Positions 54,890 through 64,000 of a stretch of 64,000 nucleotides of DNA are shown here, one piece after another. The stretch is taken from IMG/VR virus record IMGVR_UViG_3300042449_000993, positions 1 to 64,000 of that record; one strand, 5' to 3'. Within the stretch, counting starts at the first letter, position 1. Every line of letters starts with the position of its first letter. The notes below the pieces were generated by a model. The model was not told the origin of the DNA and made no database searches. It saw only the letters and a list, made by a program, of their open reading frames with translations. Made by a program: the position numbers and the translations under genes. This DNA comes from a virus.

Positions 54890-57800
54890 ATGGATTTTAA
54901 TGTAGAACCGTTTTATGACGATTTTGAGGCTTCCAACGGAGCCAAAGATCAGAATTATATGAGAGTATTATTCCGTCCTGGATATGCAGTTCAGGCACGT
55001 GAACTTACTCAAATTCAGTCCATCGTTCAAAATCAAATTAAGAGTTTTGGTGACCATATCTTTAAAGACGGTTCTCCAGTTTACGGTGGGCAAATTACTC
55101 TTGATACAAACGCAAACTATCTTAAACTTCAAACAACCTATAACGGAATTGACGTCGAAGCTGCAGATTTCGCAAATACCGTAATCTCAAATAGTTCTGG
55201 CACTTCGAAAATTCGAGCAAGAGTTGTTTCAGTAGATGAAACTCAAACACAGCCAACATTGATGGTTCGCTATCTTCGCGGAAATCAATTTGCGAATGGC
55301 GACGTCATTCAAGCAACAACCACGCAAGGAACAACGTTTGCTCAATTATCTGCTGATAGTGCTTCTGGTAAAGGCTCAGTTGCCTCTATTGACGAAGGTA
55401 TCTTTTATGTTGATGGATATTTCGTTAAAGTTAGTCCGCAAACTATCGTTTTAGATCCATATGGTAACACACCAACATATAAAATTGGTCTTGAGATCGA
55501 CGATAATATTATTGATGAGTCTGAAGATACAAATCTTTTAGACCCTGCGCAAAATTCATTCAACTATCAGGCTCCAGGTGCATGGCGTTATCAATTTAGA
55601 TTAAATCTAGCAAAACGAGAACTCACATCTGTTGACGATGAGAAGTTTTTTGAACTAGTTCGTGTTGAAAACGGACTCATCACAAAACAAGTTCGTTATC
55701 CAATTTACTCAGAACTAGAAAATACTCTTGCTCGCCGCACTTATGACGAATCTGGCGACTATACAGTTCGCCCATTTGGTGTTTCTCTTTCCGCAAACAC
55801 AGCATGTAATGATACATTTATTATTAATGTTGAACCAGGAAAGGCATACGTTAAAGGGTTTGAATATGAGTTTGCTGGAACGCAAAAAATTGAAGTAAAC
55901 AAAGCCAGAACAACAAATACATCAACAGATTACGATCTTTCAGTTGAGTATGGCAAGTATGTTTATGCGAATACGATCACTGGATCTTCTTCAGGATTGT
56001 TTAATATCGCTAAACTCGATGTGATTGATCTTCACTGCGTCCCTCAAGTAAACGTATCAGTTTCAACTATTGATGCATATAATACAACTTATATGGGTTA
56101 TGCGAGAATTCGCAACTTTAGAAGAGACAGTTCAACAGAATATCTTGTGTATCTAACTGATATTAATCTTGTATCAAATACCGTAACTGCAGCAGCAACT
56201 GCTGTAAATGCAAACTCTATTGTGTTCCCTGCAGGATACTCTGATCTAAATGATGCATACGCTAATGTAAGCGTAAGAGTGTTGAGTGGTGGTGCAAGTA
56301 ACGTATCTGCTGGCGATGTTCGTAAGATCGTAAGATATGATGGTGCTACAAAGACTGCATTTACAGATTTAAACTTTACTGCACTCATCGGTAGCGGTAA
56401 CACAGTTTCTCTCTTGTATAGCACAAAAGATATTGATTCATTGGTTGAAGCACCTGCTGCAAAGACATCTTATAATGTTAAGATGAATATCTCGAATAGC
56501 AGTAAAGATATTACAAATGCAACAATCATCTCTGATGAAAATAGAGATTCATTGTTGTTCATGCTACCAGATAATTATGTTTCTTATGGATCAATCACCA
56601 ATGCTGACTTTAATAGCATGAAGGTGTTTGAAGATAAGTCATTCACTTCAAATGGTCAGTTAGCACTAACTCTTGCTGGCAATGAGACATATGGTTATGG
56701 TTCAGATGGAAGTTTCTTATCTGCAACCTCAGCAAATGCTAACATTATTGTAATGGTCAAATCTCTTGGAACTGCATCAAACGTTGTAGTTGGTCAAATA
56801 TTGAATTTAACTGCTGCGGTGGGTCCAGGTGGTGGCGGTCGTGGAGTTGCTGTTCGTAGAGATTCATCAACACAATTGACAATTTTCAGTGGTGAATTGG
56901 GAACATTTACTGCAGACATTTATGCTGTAGTGAAGGTCAATGATTCAGAATCAGCCACAAATAATCGTAGAACAAAAACGATTCGTGGAAACGCTGCAAA
57001 CACTACGCTTTTAGCAACCGATAGTTATCTAAATGCTACACAAGTTACAGGTTGCACATCAGTAAGAATTGACACGACAAATGGTCATGTTTGGTTTACA
57101 AATACCAGCTTTATTAATAAAACTCCTGGTGGCAATAACTCACTATTCATTCCAGACGTTTATAAGATCATAAAGATCTATGATTCTGGAAGCGGAACTC
57201 AAGAACCAACAGCAACAAATGCAATTGATATTACGAGTCGTTTCTATCTAGATTCTGGTCAAACTCTTGGAATGTATGATCATTCTAAGATTGTATTGAA
57301 ACCAGGTGCCTCTGCCCCACGAGGACAGACTGTTGTGATGTTGCAATATTATGAACATTCATCAGCAATTAATGGATACTTTGATGCAGATTCTTACCCA
57401 TCGGCTCAATATGCAAATGGAACAATTCCAACGTTCATAACTTCTGATGGAACAACATATAATCTTCGTGATGCGATTGACTTCCGCCCTACGAGAGATA
57501 TTGGAACAAGTTCGAGCGTTGCTTCATATACCTTTGTTGGTATGAAAAATCCAATGCCAGATGATCCAATGGAATTGACATATTCATATTATGTTCCACG
57601 TGTTGATAAACTTATTTTGACAACAGAAGGCGAATTTAAAACTCTCACTGGTGTTGCGGGTAAGTATCCAATTCCTCCTGTGGATACAGAAGATGGAATG
57701 ACATTGTTTAGAGTTGACATTCCTGCATATACTGCAAATGTTAACAGCATCAAACTTACAAAGGTAGACAATAAGCGTTATACAATGCGTGACATTGGAA

Positions 57801-58438
57801 CGCTAGAAAATCGTATTCGCAATATTGAATACTACACCTCATTGAGTATCGCTGAGAAAAAAGCAACTGATGCTCCAATTTTGTACGAAGATAATGCTAC
57901 AGAAAAGGAAAAGTATGGTATTGTTGCAGATAATTTCACAGGATTTAATGTTGCTGATACGTTAAATGCAGACTTCAAGTGCTCTTTAGAAAAGGGTAAA
58001 CTTTCTGCTTATAATAATTTGAAACATATTCCTCTCGAAGTTAGCACAATTGGTGCAAATACTAAGAGAAATTCAAAAACTGTTTCGCTTGATTATACAG
58101 AAGAAGTTATTGTTCAACAAACAACAGCGACTGCAAATGTGACTGTTCAGCCATATTTGTATGGAACATTTATTGGGCAATTAACTCTTTCGCCACAAAG
58201 CGACAGCTGGTTCTCTGAGAATCAAGCACCAATTCCTGTATCTCCAACATCGCCAGTTCCAACAATTGATGCGCCTGTTCCAGTTGTCGGTCCGCAAAAT
58301 ACAATTACCACAAATCCACGTAATCCATTTGGATTTGCACCAATTGTCTTGACTCAAGAGGATTGGTTCCGCAGAGGTGGCGGTATGGCAAATGCGTTAA
58401 ATAGAGCGCAGGAACGAGTAGAAGAATTAGCACCGTAG
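54890..58438 (+). CDS. DUF4815-type virion protein
   Basis: 1182 residues. FNVEPFYDDFEASNGAKDQN, YMRVLFRPGYAVQARELTQI and QSIVQNQIKSFGDHIFKDGS are the start of the DUF4815 family, a large baseplate-peripheral protein of T4-like aquatic phages. Long beta-rich central region, then ENRIRNIEYYTSLSIAEKKA and a Pro-rich C-terminus. It probably takes the place of T4 gp10, linking wedge to fibres (inference from position). Confidence 0.82.
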   Translation: MDFNVEPFYDDFEASNGAKDQNYMRVLFRPGYAVQARELTQIQSIVQNQIKSFGDHIFKDGSPVYGGQITLDTNANYLKLQTTYNGIDVEAADFANTVISNSSGTSKIRARVVSVDETQTQPTLMVRYLRGNQFANGDVIQATTTQGTTFAQLSADSASGKGSVASIDEGIFYVDGYFVKVSPQTIVLDPYGNTPTYKIGLEIDDNIIDESEDTNLLDPAQNSFNYQAPGAWRYQFRLNLAKRELTSVDDEKFFELVRVENGLITKQVRYPIYSELENTLARRTYDESGDYTVRPFGVSLSANTACNDTFIINVEPGKAYVKGFEYEFAGTQKIEVNKARTTNTSTDYDLSVEYGKYVYANTITGSSSGLFNIAKLDVIDLHCVPQVNVSVSTIDAYNTTYMGYARIRNFRRDSSTEYLVYLTDINLVSNTVTAAATAVNANSIVFPAGYSDLNDAYANVSVRVLSGGASNVSAGDVRKIVRYDGATKTAFTDLNFTALIGSGNTVSLLYSTKDIDSLVEAPAAKTSYNVKMNISNSSKDITNATIISDENRDSLLFMLPDNYVSYGSITNADFNSMKVFEDKSFTSNGQLALTLAGNETYGYGSDGSFLSATSANANIIVMVKSLGTASNVVVGQILNLTAAVGPGGGGRGVAVRRDSSTQLTIFSGELGTFTADIYAVVKVNDSESATNNRRTKTIRGNAANTTLLATDSYLNATQVTGCTSVRIDTTNGHVWFTNTSFINKTPGGNNSLFIPDVYKIIKIYDSGSGTQEPTATNAIDITSRFYLDSGQTLGMYDHSKIVLKPGASAPRGQTVVMLQYYEHSSAINGYFDADSYPSAQYANGTIPTFITSDGTTYNLRDAIDFRPTRDIGTSSSVASYTFVGMKNPMPDDPMELTYSYYVPRVDKLILTTEGEFKTLTGVAGKYPIPPVDTEDGMTLFRVDIPAYTANVNSIKLTKVDNKRYTMRDIGTLENRIRNIEYYTSLSIAEKKATDAPILYEDNATEKEKYGIVADNFTGFNVADTLNADFKCSLEKGKLSAYNNLKHIPLEVSTIGANTKRNSKTVSLDYTEEVIVQQTTATANVTVQPYLYGTFIGQLTLSPQSDSWFSENQAPIPVSPTSPVPTIDAPVPVVGPQNTITTNPRNPFGFAPIVLTQEDWFRRGGGMANALNRAQERVEELAP

Positions 58439-58450
58439 TAGGTTTAAAAC

Positions 58451-61156
58451 ATGTTCGACGAATTTCCATTTAATTTTATATTCAATCCAAACCTAATCAA
58501 TGGTTTGGATCCAAATGCGTTTTCGCCAGTTGAGCAATCTAACGATCCAAATATCGTTACTCGATTTATTCGCGCAAACGAAGTTGTGTTTGTTGGCACA
58601 TCGTTAACACCAGATAAAGTTCCTAACTTTTTCTTAGATGATGCAGTTGTCAATAATTTTGTACAGAAGTCAAATAGACTAGAATTAAATGCTGCAAATA
58701 ACGCAAGCATCTTCGTTCAAGGTGAGGGCATTGTTGATATTACAACAAATGCATATGCTCGTGTTCTTGCAAGCTCGAATAATATTCTATATTTGAATCA
58801 AAACTTTTTAACTGTGAATATCGCTGCTTATGGTGCCAACTCACTAAATGACAATGATTATGCTGTAAATGATATTGTTATTCAGAGAGCCAGTGGAACA
58901 AGTGGTGTAACAACTTTCCGTGGTCGCGTTCAATACTATGATCGTGCAAATGGTGTTCTTGCCATCTCTCCTTCTGATGGTGCTATGAATGCATATGGTG
59001 CTGTGGCAAATAGTGTTATTTCAAAATTGAACAGTGCAGTTCTTACAAATGCTGCATCATTCATTCGCGGAAACACGTTTAGAGCTGGCAACAGAGTTCG
59101 TGGTGCTGCGAATGTGTCAAATACTGGATTGATTGTTTCTCTTGATCATGCTTCTGGTGTTTATACTGCAGCAAATGGCACCAACACTCTATCAATTCTT
59201 GTTCAAGCCAACTCAATTAATTCTGTTGGAAACACTCTTATCATCACTTCTGGAACTGGACAAAACACTGTAAGAGAAATTCTTGCAGTTCATGGTACGA
59301 ATCATAATGAACTTCGTCTCAATGCTACAGTTACATTGAGTTCAAATTCTAAGTATACATTTGGCACTCACGTGGTTGATGAATTTGGTCGCATCACTGG
59401 TATCTTTAATATTCCAGAAACTGAAAGTGCTCGATTCCCAGCAGGTGAGCGTATCTTCACAATCACTGATACGGAAGGTGCTCAAAATAACTTCTTCTCA
59501 ATGCGTGCAACTGCGACATATAATGCAGTTGGTGCGCCACCAGTTATTCCACCACCTGTATTTGTCCCACCACCTGTTCCACAAAGAAGAAGAGATCCTC
59601 TTGCTCAAACATTCTTTACGCCAGAAGTTGATGTGCAAGTAAATGGCGCGCCTAAATTTAATTATGGCATTTATGTGTCATCTGTCGACTTGTTCTTTGC
59701 TGGTAAGCCAATTCTAGCAGATCTTCAACTTCCTATTACAGTTGAACTTGTAACTGTGGTGAATGGAATTCCAACACAAAATGTGATTGCTGCTAAATCA
59801 GTAGAATGTCGTGATGTTAAAACGTCATTGATTCCAGATGCATCAAATACCAGCACAATTACCAACTTTAAGTTTGATGATCCAGTATATTTGGAACCAG
59901 AAACAGAATACGCTATTGTTGTGAAGTCTGATTCTCCAGATTACTATGTGTTCATCTCTGAACTCGGCGGAAGTGTTCTTGGTGCAAATCCACCACGTCG
60001 TGTTTCTCAGCAGCCATATCTTGGCTCATTGTTTAAATCACAAAACTCATCAACGTGGACACCAATTCAAAATCAAGATTTGATGTTCCGCATTAAGAAG
60101 TGTGTCTTTACGCCAAATACTGGTGGCACGGTATTGTTTAAACCACAAAATCAATTTGCCAATGTGAATATTGATTCTATTTTGATGCACACAACACTGT
60201 TAACAAAGAAACCAACAGTTGCAAACTTTAAGTTTAAATCGAACAACGTTTCTAACGTACAAGATGCTCAGTTCACCTATATTCCTGTCAATTCACGATA
60301 TAGTTTTGGTGCTGATTTGTTGACATCAACCGCAACATCAAATCGCCGTCGTCGAATTATAGAGGGTGATACAGGATCATTTATTGCTGGTGTTGATTTA
60401 AATACGACAGACGCAGACGTATCGCCAATTGTAAACATTGAGCGCATCAGTGCTGTTGCTTATGAAAACGATATCAATGATGGAAGTATTTCAAATACTG
60501 ATATTAGCATTACTTCTGTTGGAACGCATACTGACGCTGGTGACATTACAGTTACAATTTCTGCTCCAGATTTAGCAGATGGCATTCAAGCAAATGCATA
60601 TGTTTCTGCTCTATCTAGCAATGGTGTTAGCACAATTATTGTTGACAATTCAGGTTCTGGATATATTACAACTCCAACGATTACTTTCTCAGAGGCTGTA
60701 GCATCATCAAATGCAACCGCTGTGATTGCTGGTGAAACAGGATCTTCTGGCGGTAATATGAAGGCTCGCTATATCACGAAACAGATTAGTCTTGCTGACG
60801 GATTTGATGCAGGTGATCTTCGTGTTTATATTGACGTCAATCGTCCACGTGGAACTAATGTTCACGTCTATTACAAAGTTAAATCAGCATCAGATCCTGA
60901 AAACTTCGAGTTGAAGAAGTGGAAGTTGATGAATAAGGTTCTTGATACCTATTCTGCAGATCAGAGCGAGGTTATTGAACTCGAATTTAGACCAAATCTT
61001 GAGAAAAACGTTCTTTCATATGTTGAGAATGGCGTTGTATATCCTCTTGGTGGTACGTTTAAATACTATGCTATTAAGATTGTGATGTCCGCTGCAGATC
61101 CAACTGTTGTTCCAACAGTTCTAAACTTTAGAGCAATTGCAACACCATCAGGATAA
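58451..61156 (+). CDS. Large virion protein, baseplate/fibre-associated
   Basis: 901 residues. Beta-rich N-terminal 370 residues, a Pro-rich hinge (PPVIPPPVFVPPPVPQRRR), then DPLAQTFFTPEVDVQVNGAP, SSVDLFFAGKPILADLQLPI, PVYLEPETEYAIVVKSDSPD and QPYLGSLFKSQNSSTWTPIQ, a block conserved next to DUF4815 proteins in related phages. Gly-rich repeats near 700 recall gp6/gp7. Exact role unknown. Confidence 0.75.
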   Translation: MFDEFPFNFIFNPNLINGLDPNAFSPVEQSNDPNIVTRFIRANEVVFVGTSLTPDKVPNFFLDDAVVNNFVQKSNRLELNAANNASIFVQGEGIVDITTNAYARVLASSNNILYLNQNFLTVNIAAYGANSLNDNDYAVNDIVIQRASGTSGVTTFRGRVQYYDRANGVLAISPSDGAMNAYGAVANSVISKLNSAVLTNAASFIRGNTFRAGNRVRGAANVSNTGLIVSLDHASGVYTAANGTNTLSILVQANSINSVGNTLIITSGTGQNTVREILAVHGTNHNELRLNATVTLSSNSKYTFGTHVVDEFGRITGIFNIPETESARFPAGERIFTITDTEGAQNNFFSMRATATYNAVGAPPVIPPPVFVPPPVPQRRRDPLAQTFFTPEVDVQVNGAPKFNYGIYVSSVDLFFAGKPILADLQLPITVELVTVVNGIPTQNVIAAKSVECRDVKTSLIPDASNTSTITNFKFDDPVYLEPETEYAIVVKSDSPDYYVFISELGGSVLGANPPRRVSQQPYLGSLFKSQNSSTWTPIQNQDLMFRIKKCVFTPNTGGTVLFKPQNQFANVNIDSILMHTTLLTKKPTVANFKFKSNNVSNVQDAQFTYIPVNSRYSFGADLLTSTATSNRRRRIIEGDTGSFIAGVDLNTTDADVSPIVNIERISAVAYENDINDGSISNTDISITSVGTHTDAGDITVTISAPDLADGIQANAYVSALSSNGVSTIIVDNSGSGYITTPTITFSEAVASSNATAVIAGETGSSGGNMKARYITKQISLADGFDAGDLRVYIDVNRPRGTNVHVYYKVKSASDPENFELKKWKLMNKVLDTYSADQSEVIELEFRPNLEKNVLSYVENGVVYPLGGTFKYYAIKIVMSAADPTVVPTVLNFRAIATPSG

Positions 61157-61157
61157 T

Positions 61158-61382
61158 ATGAAAATTAAAGTTAAAGATAGAAGTGATCTTGTTCGAGATT
61201 CGCAAACAATGGCAATCTTGAATGTTGACAAAAATGTATTAAATAAAGATCTTCTATATAAACAAAAAATGCGTCGAGAAAAACAAGTCGACGAGGCGAT
61301 AAATAAACTAGAAAATGATGTAAACGAAATAAAAGGTAATCTGAATAAAATACTTCAGATACTTGAGACTAGAGGTCCGTAA
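61158..61382 (+). CDS. Small coiled-coil protein
   Basis: 74 residues from ATG 61158 next to the previous stop. Basic first half, then a heptad-rich helix (QVDEAINKLENDVNEIKGNL). Likely a coiled-coil tail or fibre connector or chaperone. One-base overlap with the next fibre gene. Confidence 0.65.
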   Translation: MKIKVKDRSDLVRDSQTMAILNVDKNVLNKDLLYKQKMRREKQVDEAINKLENDVNEIKGNLNKILQILETRGP

Positions 61383-62806
61383 TGGCTAATGCAAATATTT
61401 CAACAGTTGTCGTAACCAACACCTTTGATGAGTGGCGAGTCGCTACAAATGATTTGATTGCAGATCGTAACACTTTACGAAATACAAATTATGTCAAAGA
61501 TGGCGGTAATTATGCGATCGCAAATGGCGTTTTAAGTGTTCAAAAAGACGGTGGTGGTACTGTTTTTTCTGTTGCGAATGACGCTTCAATTAGCGGTAAT
61601 GCGACCATCAACAGATTAACTGTTACAACAGGTATTAATGCTGCAGTGATAAATGCAACAACTGCAGTAAATTCAACATCATTCATCACAACAGCTGGAT
61701 TAAATGTAACGAATCAGGCTAACCTTGCGCGAAATCAGGCAAACGCTGCATATGATATTGCAAATACTGCCAGAGATCAAGCGAACACTGCGCGTGATAC
61801 CGCAAATACTGCCTCTGAAACTGCTAGTATTTCTGCAAATAGTGGTTCTACTTTAACCAGTAAAAAATTAAATTTCATCAACACTTCAAGTATTCTTGTG
61901 AGTGTCACTGATGCATTAGACGGAAATGCAAATATTTCTCTTCAAACGAGTTTTGCAAGTCCTAGTGATGCGTATGATCAAGCAAACACTGCTCGTAATA
62001 CTGCGAACGCTGCCTATGAAGCCGCAAATACTGCTGGTGGCGGTGCTCCATATGATCAAGCAAACACCGCCCGAGATCAAGCAAATACGGCACGTACACA
62101 AGCAAACACGGCACGCGATCAAGCGAATACTGCACGTGATACAGCGAATATTGCATATGGACAAGCCAACAGTTCATATGATCGAGCAAATGGTGCCTAT
62201 GGTCAGGCTAACGGCGCATACGCTCATGCGAACATTGTTTATGCTCAAGCCAACACTTCCTATGACCAAGCGAATACTGCATATAATCAAGCCAATACTG
62301 CTCGCACTACTGCAAACGATTCTTACAGTCAAGCCAACACAGCGCGTGATCAAGCCAATACTGCTCGAACCACAGCCAATGATGCTTATGGTCAAGCAAA
62401 TACTGGAAGCACTCAAGCAACTGCTGCTAGAGATCAAGCCAATACTGCTAGAGATCAGGCAAATACTGCTCGCAATACAGCCAATGGTGCATATGGACAA
62501 GCCAATGGTGCATATGCTCAAGCAAACACATCAGCAAATACAGTTCGTGTTTCCGCAAATCTTGGATCCACATTATCAGCAAAACAACTTAACTTTAATA
62601 ATACATCAACAATTCAAGTGAATGTATTAGACGGTGGTGGTGATGCTGCTGGAAATGCAAATGTAACATTCTCAGTAATTGGTGGTCTCTTAAGTGCAAA
62701 TGCATGGAAACATGCAACAGCAACTTATGATAGCGCCAACGTATACATCTCTGCCACTGCACCTGCCTCTGGAAATCAAAAGGGTGACATCTGGATTCAA
62801 TTTTAA
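61382..62806 (+). CDS. Tail-fibre-like protein with ANTARDQ heptad repeats
   Basis: 474 residues. The N-terminal ~105 residues hold a virion attachment-like region (FDEWRVATNDLIADRNTLRN). Two blocks follow of strict seven-residue repeats, ANTARDQ, ANTARDT, ANTAYNQ and similar (about 110-145 and 195-385). A short C-terminal domain (SANAWKHATATYDSANVYIS) follows. Strict Ala-Asn heptads imply a trimeric coiled-coil shaft. Homologous repeats occur in fibres of T4-like aquatic phages. Confidence 0.78.
   Translation: MANANISTVVVTNTFDEWRVATNDLIADRNTLRNTNYVKDGGNYAIANGVLSVQKDGGGTVFSVANDASISGNATINRLTVTTGINAAVINATTAVNSTSFITTAGLNVTNQANLARNQANAAYDIANTARDQANTARDTANTASETASISANSGSTLTSKKLNFINTSSILVSVTDALDGNANISLQTSFASPSDAYDQANTARNTANAAYEAANTAGGGAPYDQANTARDQANTARTQANTARDQANTARDTANIAYGQANSSYDRANGAYGQANGAYAHANIVYAQANTSYDQANTAYNQANTARTTANDSYSQANTARDQANTARTTANDAYGQANTGSTQATAARDQANTARDQANTARNTANGAYGQANGAYAQANTSANTVRVSANLGSTLSAKQLNFNNTSTIQVNVLDGGGDAAGNANVTFSVIGGLLSANAWKHATATYDSANVYISATAPASGNQKGDIWIQF
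61966..62540 (+). repeat. 21-bp coding repeats (heptad array)
   Basis: Tandem ~21-bp units encoding A-N-T-A-x-x-Q/T, about 27 units with drift; a shorter block lies at 61709-61830. Such arrays can change length by recombination. Confidence 0.75.
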
Positions 62807-62818
62807 TTAAGGTGCAAA

Positions 62819-63382
62819 ATGGCTCTTAAAATCTGGGACAGCACAGAATGGAAAATGGCGTCTCAAATCAAAGTTTGGGATGGCACCACTTGGCAAAATG
62901 GCTCTCAGGCTAATGTCCATGTTTGGACTGGCACAGCATGGCAAAAAGTTCATCCTGGCGTAGAATTAGATGCAACAATTGGATATTCAGTTTTCACCAC
63001 TGATCCTACAGATGCTGGGAGTGGTGGTAATGCTCAAGCCAGAGTTAATATTTTTGCAAACGGAAAAATTCAAACCTTTGAATCAACATCAATATCAGGA
63101 ACTGTAAGAACATCAAGTGCTGATTGGTTGCTAACAGGAACAAATTCTGATTATGATGTTTATGTTGCAAATTTTGGCGGAGATAATTTAGAAAGTGGCA
63201 GCGGACCAGTTGATGGTACTCGCACAAGATTAAGTTCAGGTGTTGAATATTCTTTATTTATAAATTCGAATGGAACTAAAAGTTCTTCATTTGATATAAT
63301 CATTTGCGCGAATAATTCAGCGACAGGCACCACAATTCAAACAGCTCCAGTTTTTCTACAAGTTGATGTCGGTGGATTGTAA
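62819..63382 (+). CDS. Virion-associated protein with W-repeat N-terminus
   Basis: 187 residues. Three N-terminal repeats, KIWDSTEWKMASQ, KVWDGTTWQNGSQ and HVWTGTAWQKVHP, resemble short W-x-GT-x-W attachment motifs in phage structural proteins. The rest is a beta-sandwich-like domain (FANGKIQTFESTSISGTVRT). Between two fibre genes, so possibly a fibre tip or adhesin. Confidence 0.65.
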   Translation: MALKIWDSTEWKMASQIKVWDGTTWQNGSQANVHVWTGTAWQKVHPGVELDATIGYSVFTTDPTDAGSGGNAQARVNIFANGKIQTFESTSISGTVRTSSADWLLTGTNSDYDVYVANFGGDNLESGSGPVDGTRTRLSSGVEYSLFINSNGTKSSSFDIIICANNSATGTTIQTAPVFLQVDVGGL

Positions 63383-63395
63383 TTTAGAGTAATCA

Positions 63396-64000
63396 ATGTC
63401 TAATCTACTTACAATTAATACAAAAGGAATTTTATTTCCTGATGGAAGTTTTCTAGATACTGCGCAAGTTGGATCAAATCTCAACGTTGCAGCAAATGGC
63501 TCATCTATTGAGTTTACGAAATTTCTCAATTTTATTAATACTGATACAGTCACCGTTTCAGTAACTCCAAACACAGGTAATCCTGGATATACAAACGTTG
63601 CATTCACATCAACTGGTGGGGGTGGCGGTGGAGTGAGTGGTCCATCAGGTCCATCAGGTCCATCTGGACCAAGTGGTCCATCTGGAGCAGCATCAACAGT
63701 TTCTGGTCCGCAAGGCGCACAAGGTCCGTCTGGTCCATCTGGCGCACAAGGTGCCGCATCTACTGTTTCTGGACCACAGGGTGCACAAGGTCCATCTGGA
63801 CCATCGGGTGCTCAGGGGGCAGCATCTACAGTTTCTGGTCCTTCTGGTCCGCAAGGAACATCAGGTCCATCTGGTGCTGCCTCTAATGTTTCAGGTCCAC
63901 AAGGTTCACAAGGTGTTTCTGGTCCCAGTGGTCCATCGGGTCCATCTGGCGCTGCCTCTACAGTTTCTGGACCATCTGGACCAAGAGGTATAACTGGTCC
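63396..64000 (+). CDS. Collagen-like tail-fibre protein (3' end outside window)
   Basis: The frame from ATG 63396 is open to the window edge (201 codons). The N-terminus MSNLLTINTKGILFPDGSFL and an Asn/Thr-rich part lead to GGGGGGVSGPSGPSGPSGPS, then Gly-X-Y triplets (GPS, GPQ, GAQ) interrupted by AASTVS about every 20-30 residues. A collagen-like triple-helical shaft is expected. Proline is at X and serine mostly at Y. Incomplete, so the tip domain is unseen. Confidence 0.85.
   Translation, partial: MSNLLTINTKGILFPDGSFLDTAQVGSNLNVAANGSSIEFTKFLNFINTDTVTVSVTPNTGNPGYTNVAFTSTGGGGGGVSGPSGPSGPSGPSGPSGAASTVSGPQGAQGPSGPSGAQGAASTVSGPQGAQGPSGPSGAQGAASTVSGPSGPQGTSGPSGAASNVSGPQGSQGVSGPSGPSGPSGAASTVSGPSGPRGITG

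Noticed and set aside
61926-62621. 231-codon frame within the fibre heptad repeats
   Set aside because: Shadow of the 21-bp repeat in another frame; Ile/Leu/Gln-rich artefact.
63637-63993. 118-codon His/Val-rich frame in the collagen-like gene
   Set aside because: It is the +1 frame of the Gly-Pro-Ser repeats; the true frame from 63396 is open to the end.

Overview
The window is a piece of a large T4-like tailed phage (contractile tail, myovirus morphology). This rests on recognisable counterparts of T4 gp32, gp59, gp33, gp4, gp48, gp53, gp27, gp5, gp25, gp6, gp7 and gp8. The relatives suggested by the protein set (MGME1-like exonuclease, PhoH, many 2OG-Fe(II) oxygenases, a DUF4815 virion protein, gp32 without zinc cysteines) are the T4-like phages of cyanobacteria and aquatic alphaproteobacteria. 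A circularly permuted two-piece tmRNA gene and a TonB-dependent receptor fragment point to a Gram-negative host, perhaps alphaproteobacterial. The host is an inference. No integrase, repressor or other lysogeny gene was seen.

Layout. 1-7174: the end of a TonB-dependent receptor, then small early-type genes driven by a recurring promoter module, a metallopeptidase, a sulfotransferase and a run of overlapping small genes. 7345-10808: a tRNA island (15 tRNAs here, 18 in the window), with a candidate structured RNA between tRNA-Ala and tRNA-Gln. 10867-24078: a metabolic/modification island with a radical SAM enzyme, two methyltransferases, a thioesterase, seven double-stranded-beta-helix oxygenase-like proteins, a nucleotide-sugar dehydrogenase, two glycosyltransferases, an HNH endonuclease, glutaredoxin and a carbamoyltransferase split into two genes in swapped order. 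24175-30812: early small genes, PhoH, exonuclease and membrane or exported proteins. 30933-32801: a redox cassette (AhpC-type peroxiredoxin, EF-hand protein, rubredoxin-like protein, AhpD, CDGSH-like protein). 32803-33109: the permuted tmRNA. 33144-37868: SleB-type hydrolase, GMP reductase, gp33-like late factor, one more oxygenase, gp59 and gp32. 37921-42506 (minus strand): tail and baseplate assembly genes and gp4. 42529-64000 (plus strand): baseplate hub and wedge genes, then fibre-like proteins ending in a collagen-like protein cut by the window edge.

How it fits together. Sigma70-like promoters with a strict 16-17 bp spacer (TTTACT or TTGNNT, then TAGAAT-like) precede early genes and tRNA genes. 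TATAAATA boxes precede gp25 and gp4, and with the gp33-like protein they suggest T4-style late transcription. Many genes overlap by ATGA or GTGA, implying translational coupling. The enzymes of 10867-24078, with the sulfotransferase at 3834, look able to build or decorate a glycan, a modified nucleobase or a modified virion protein. The substrate cannot be read from the sequence.
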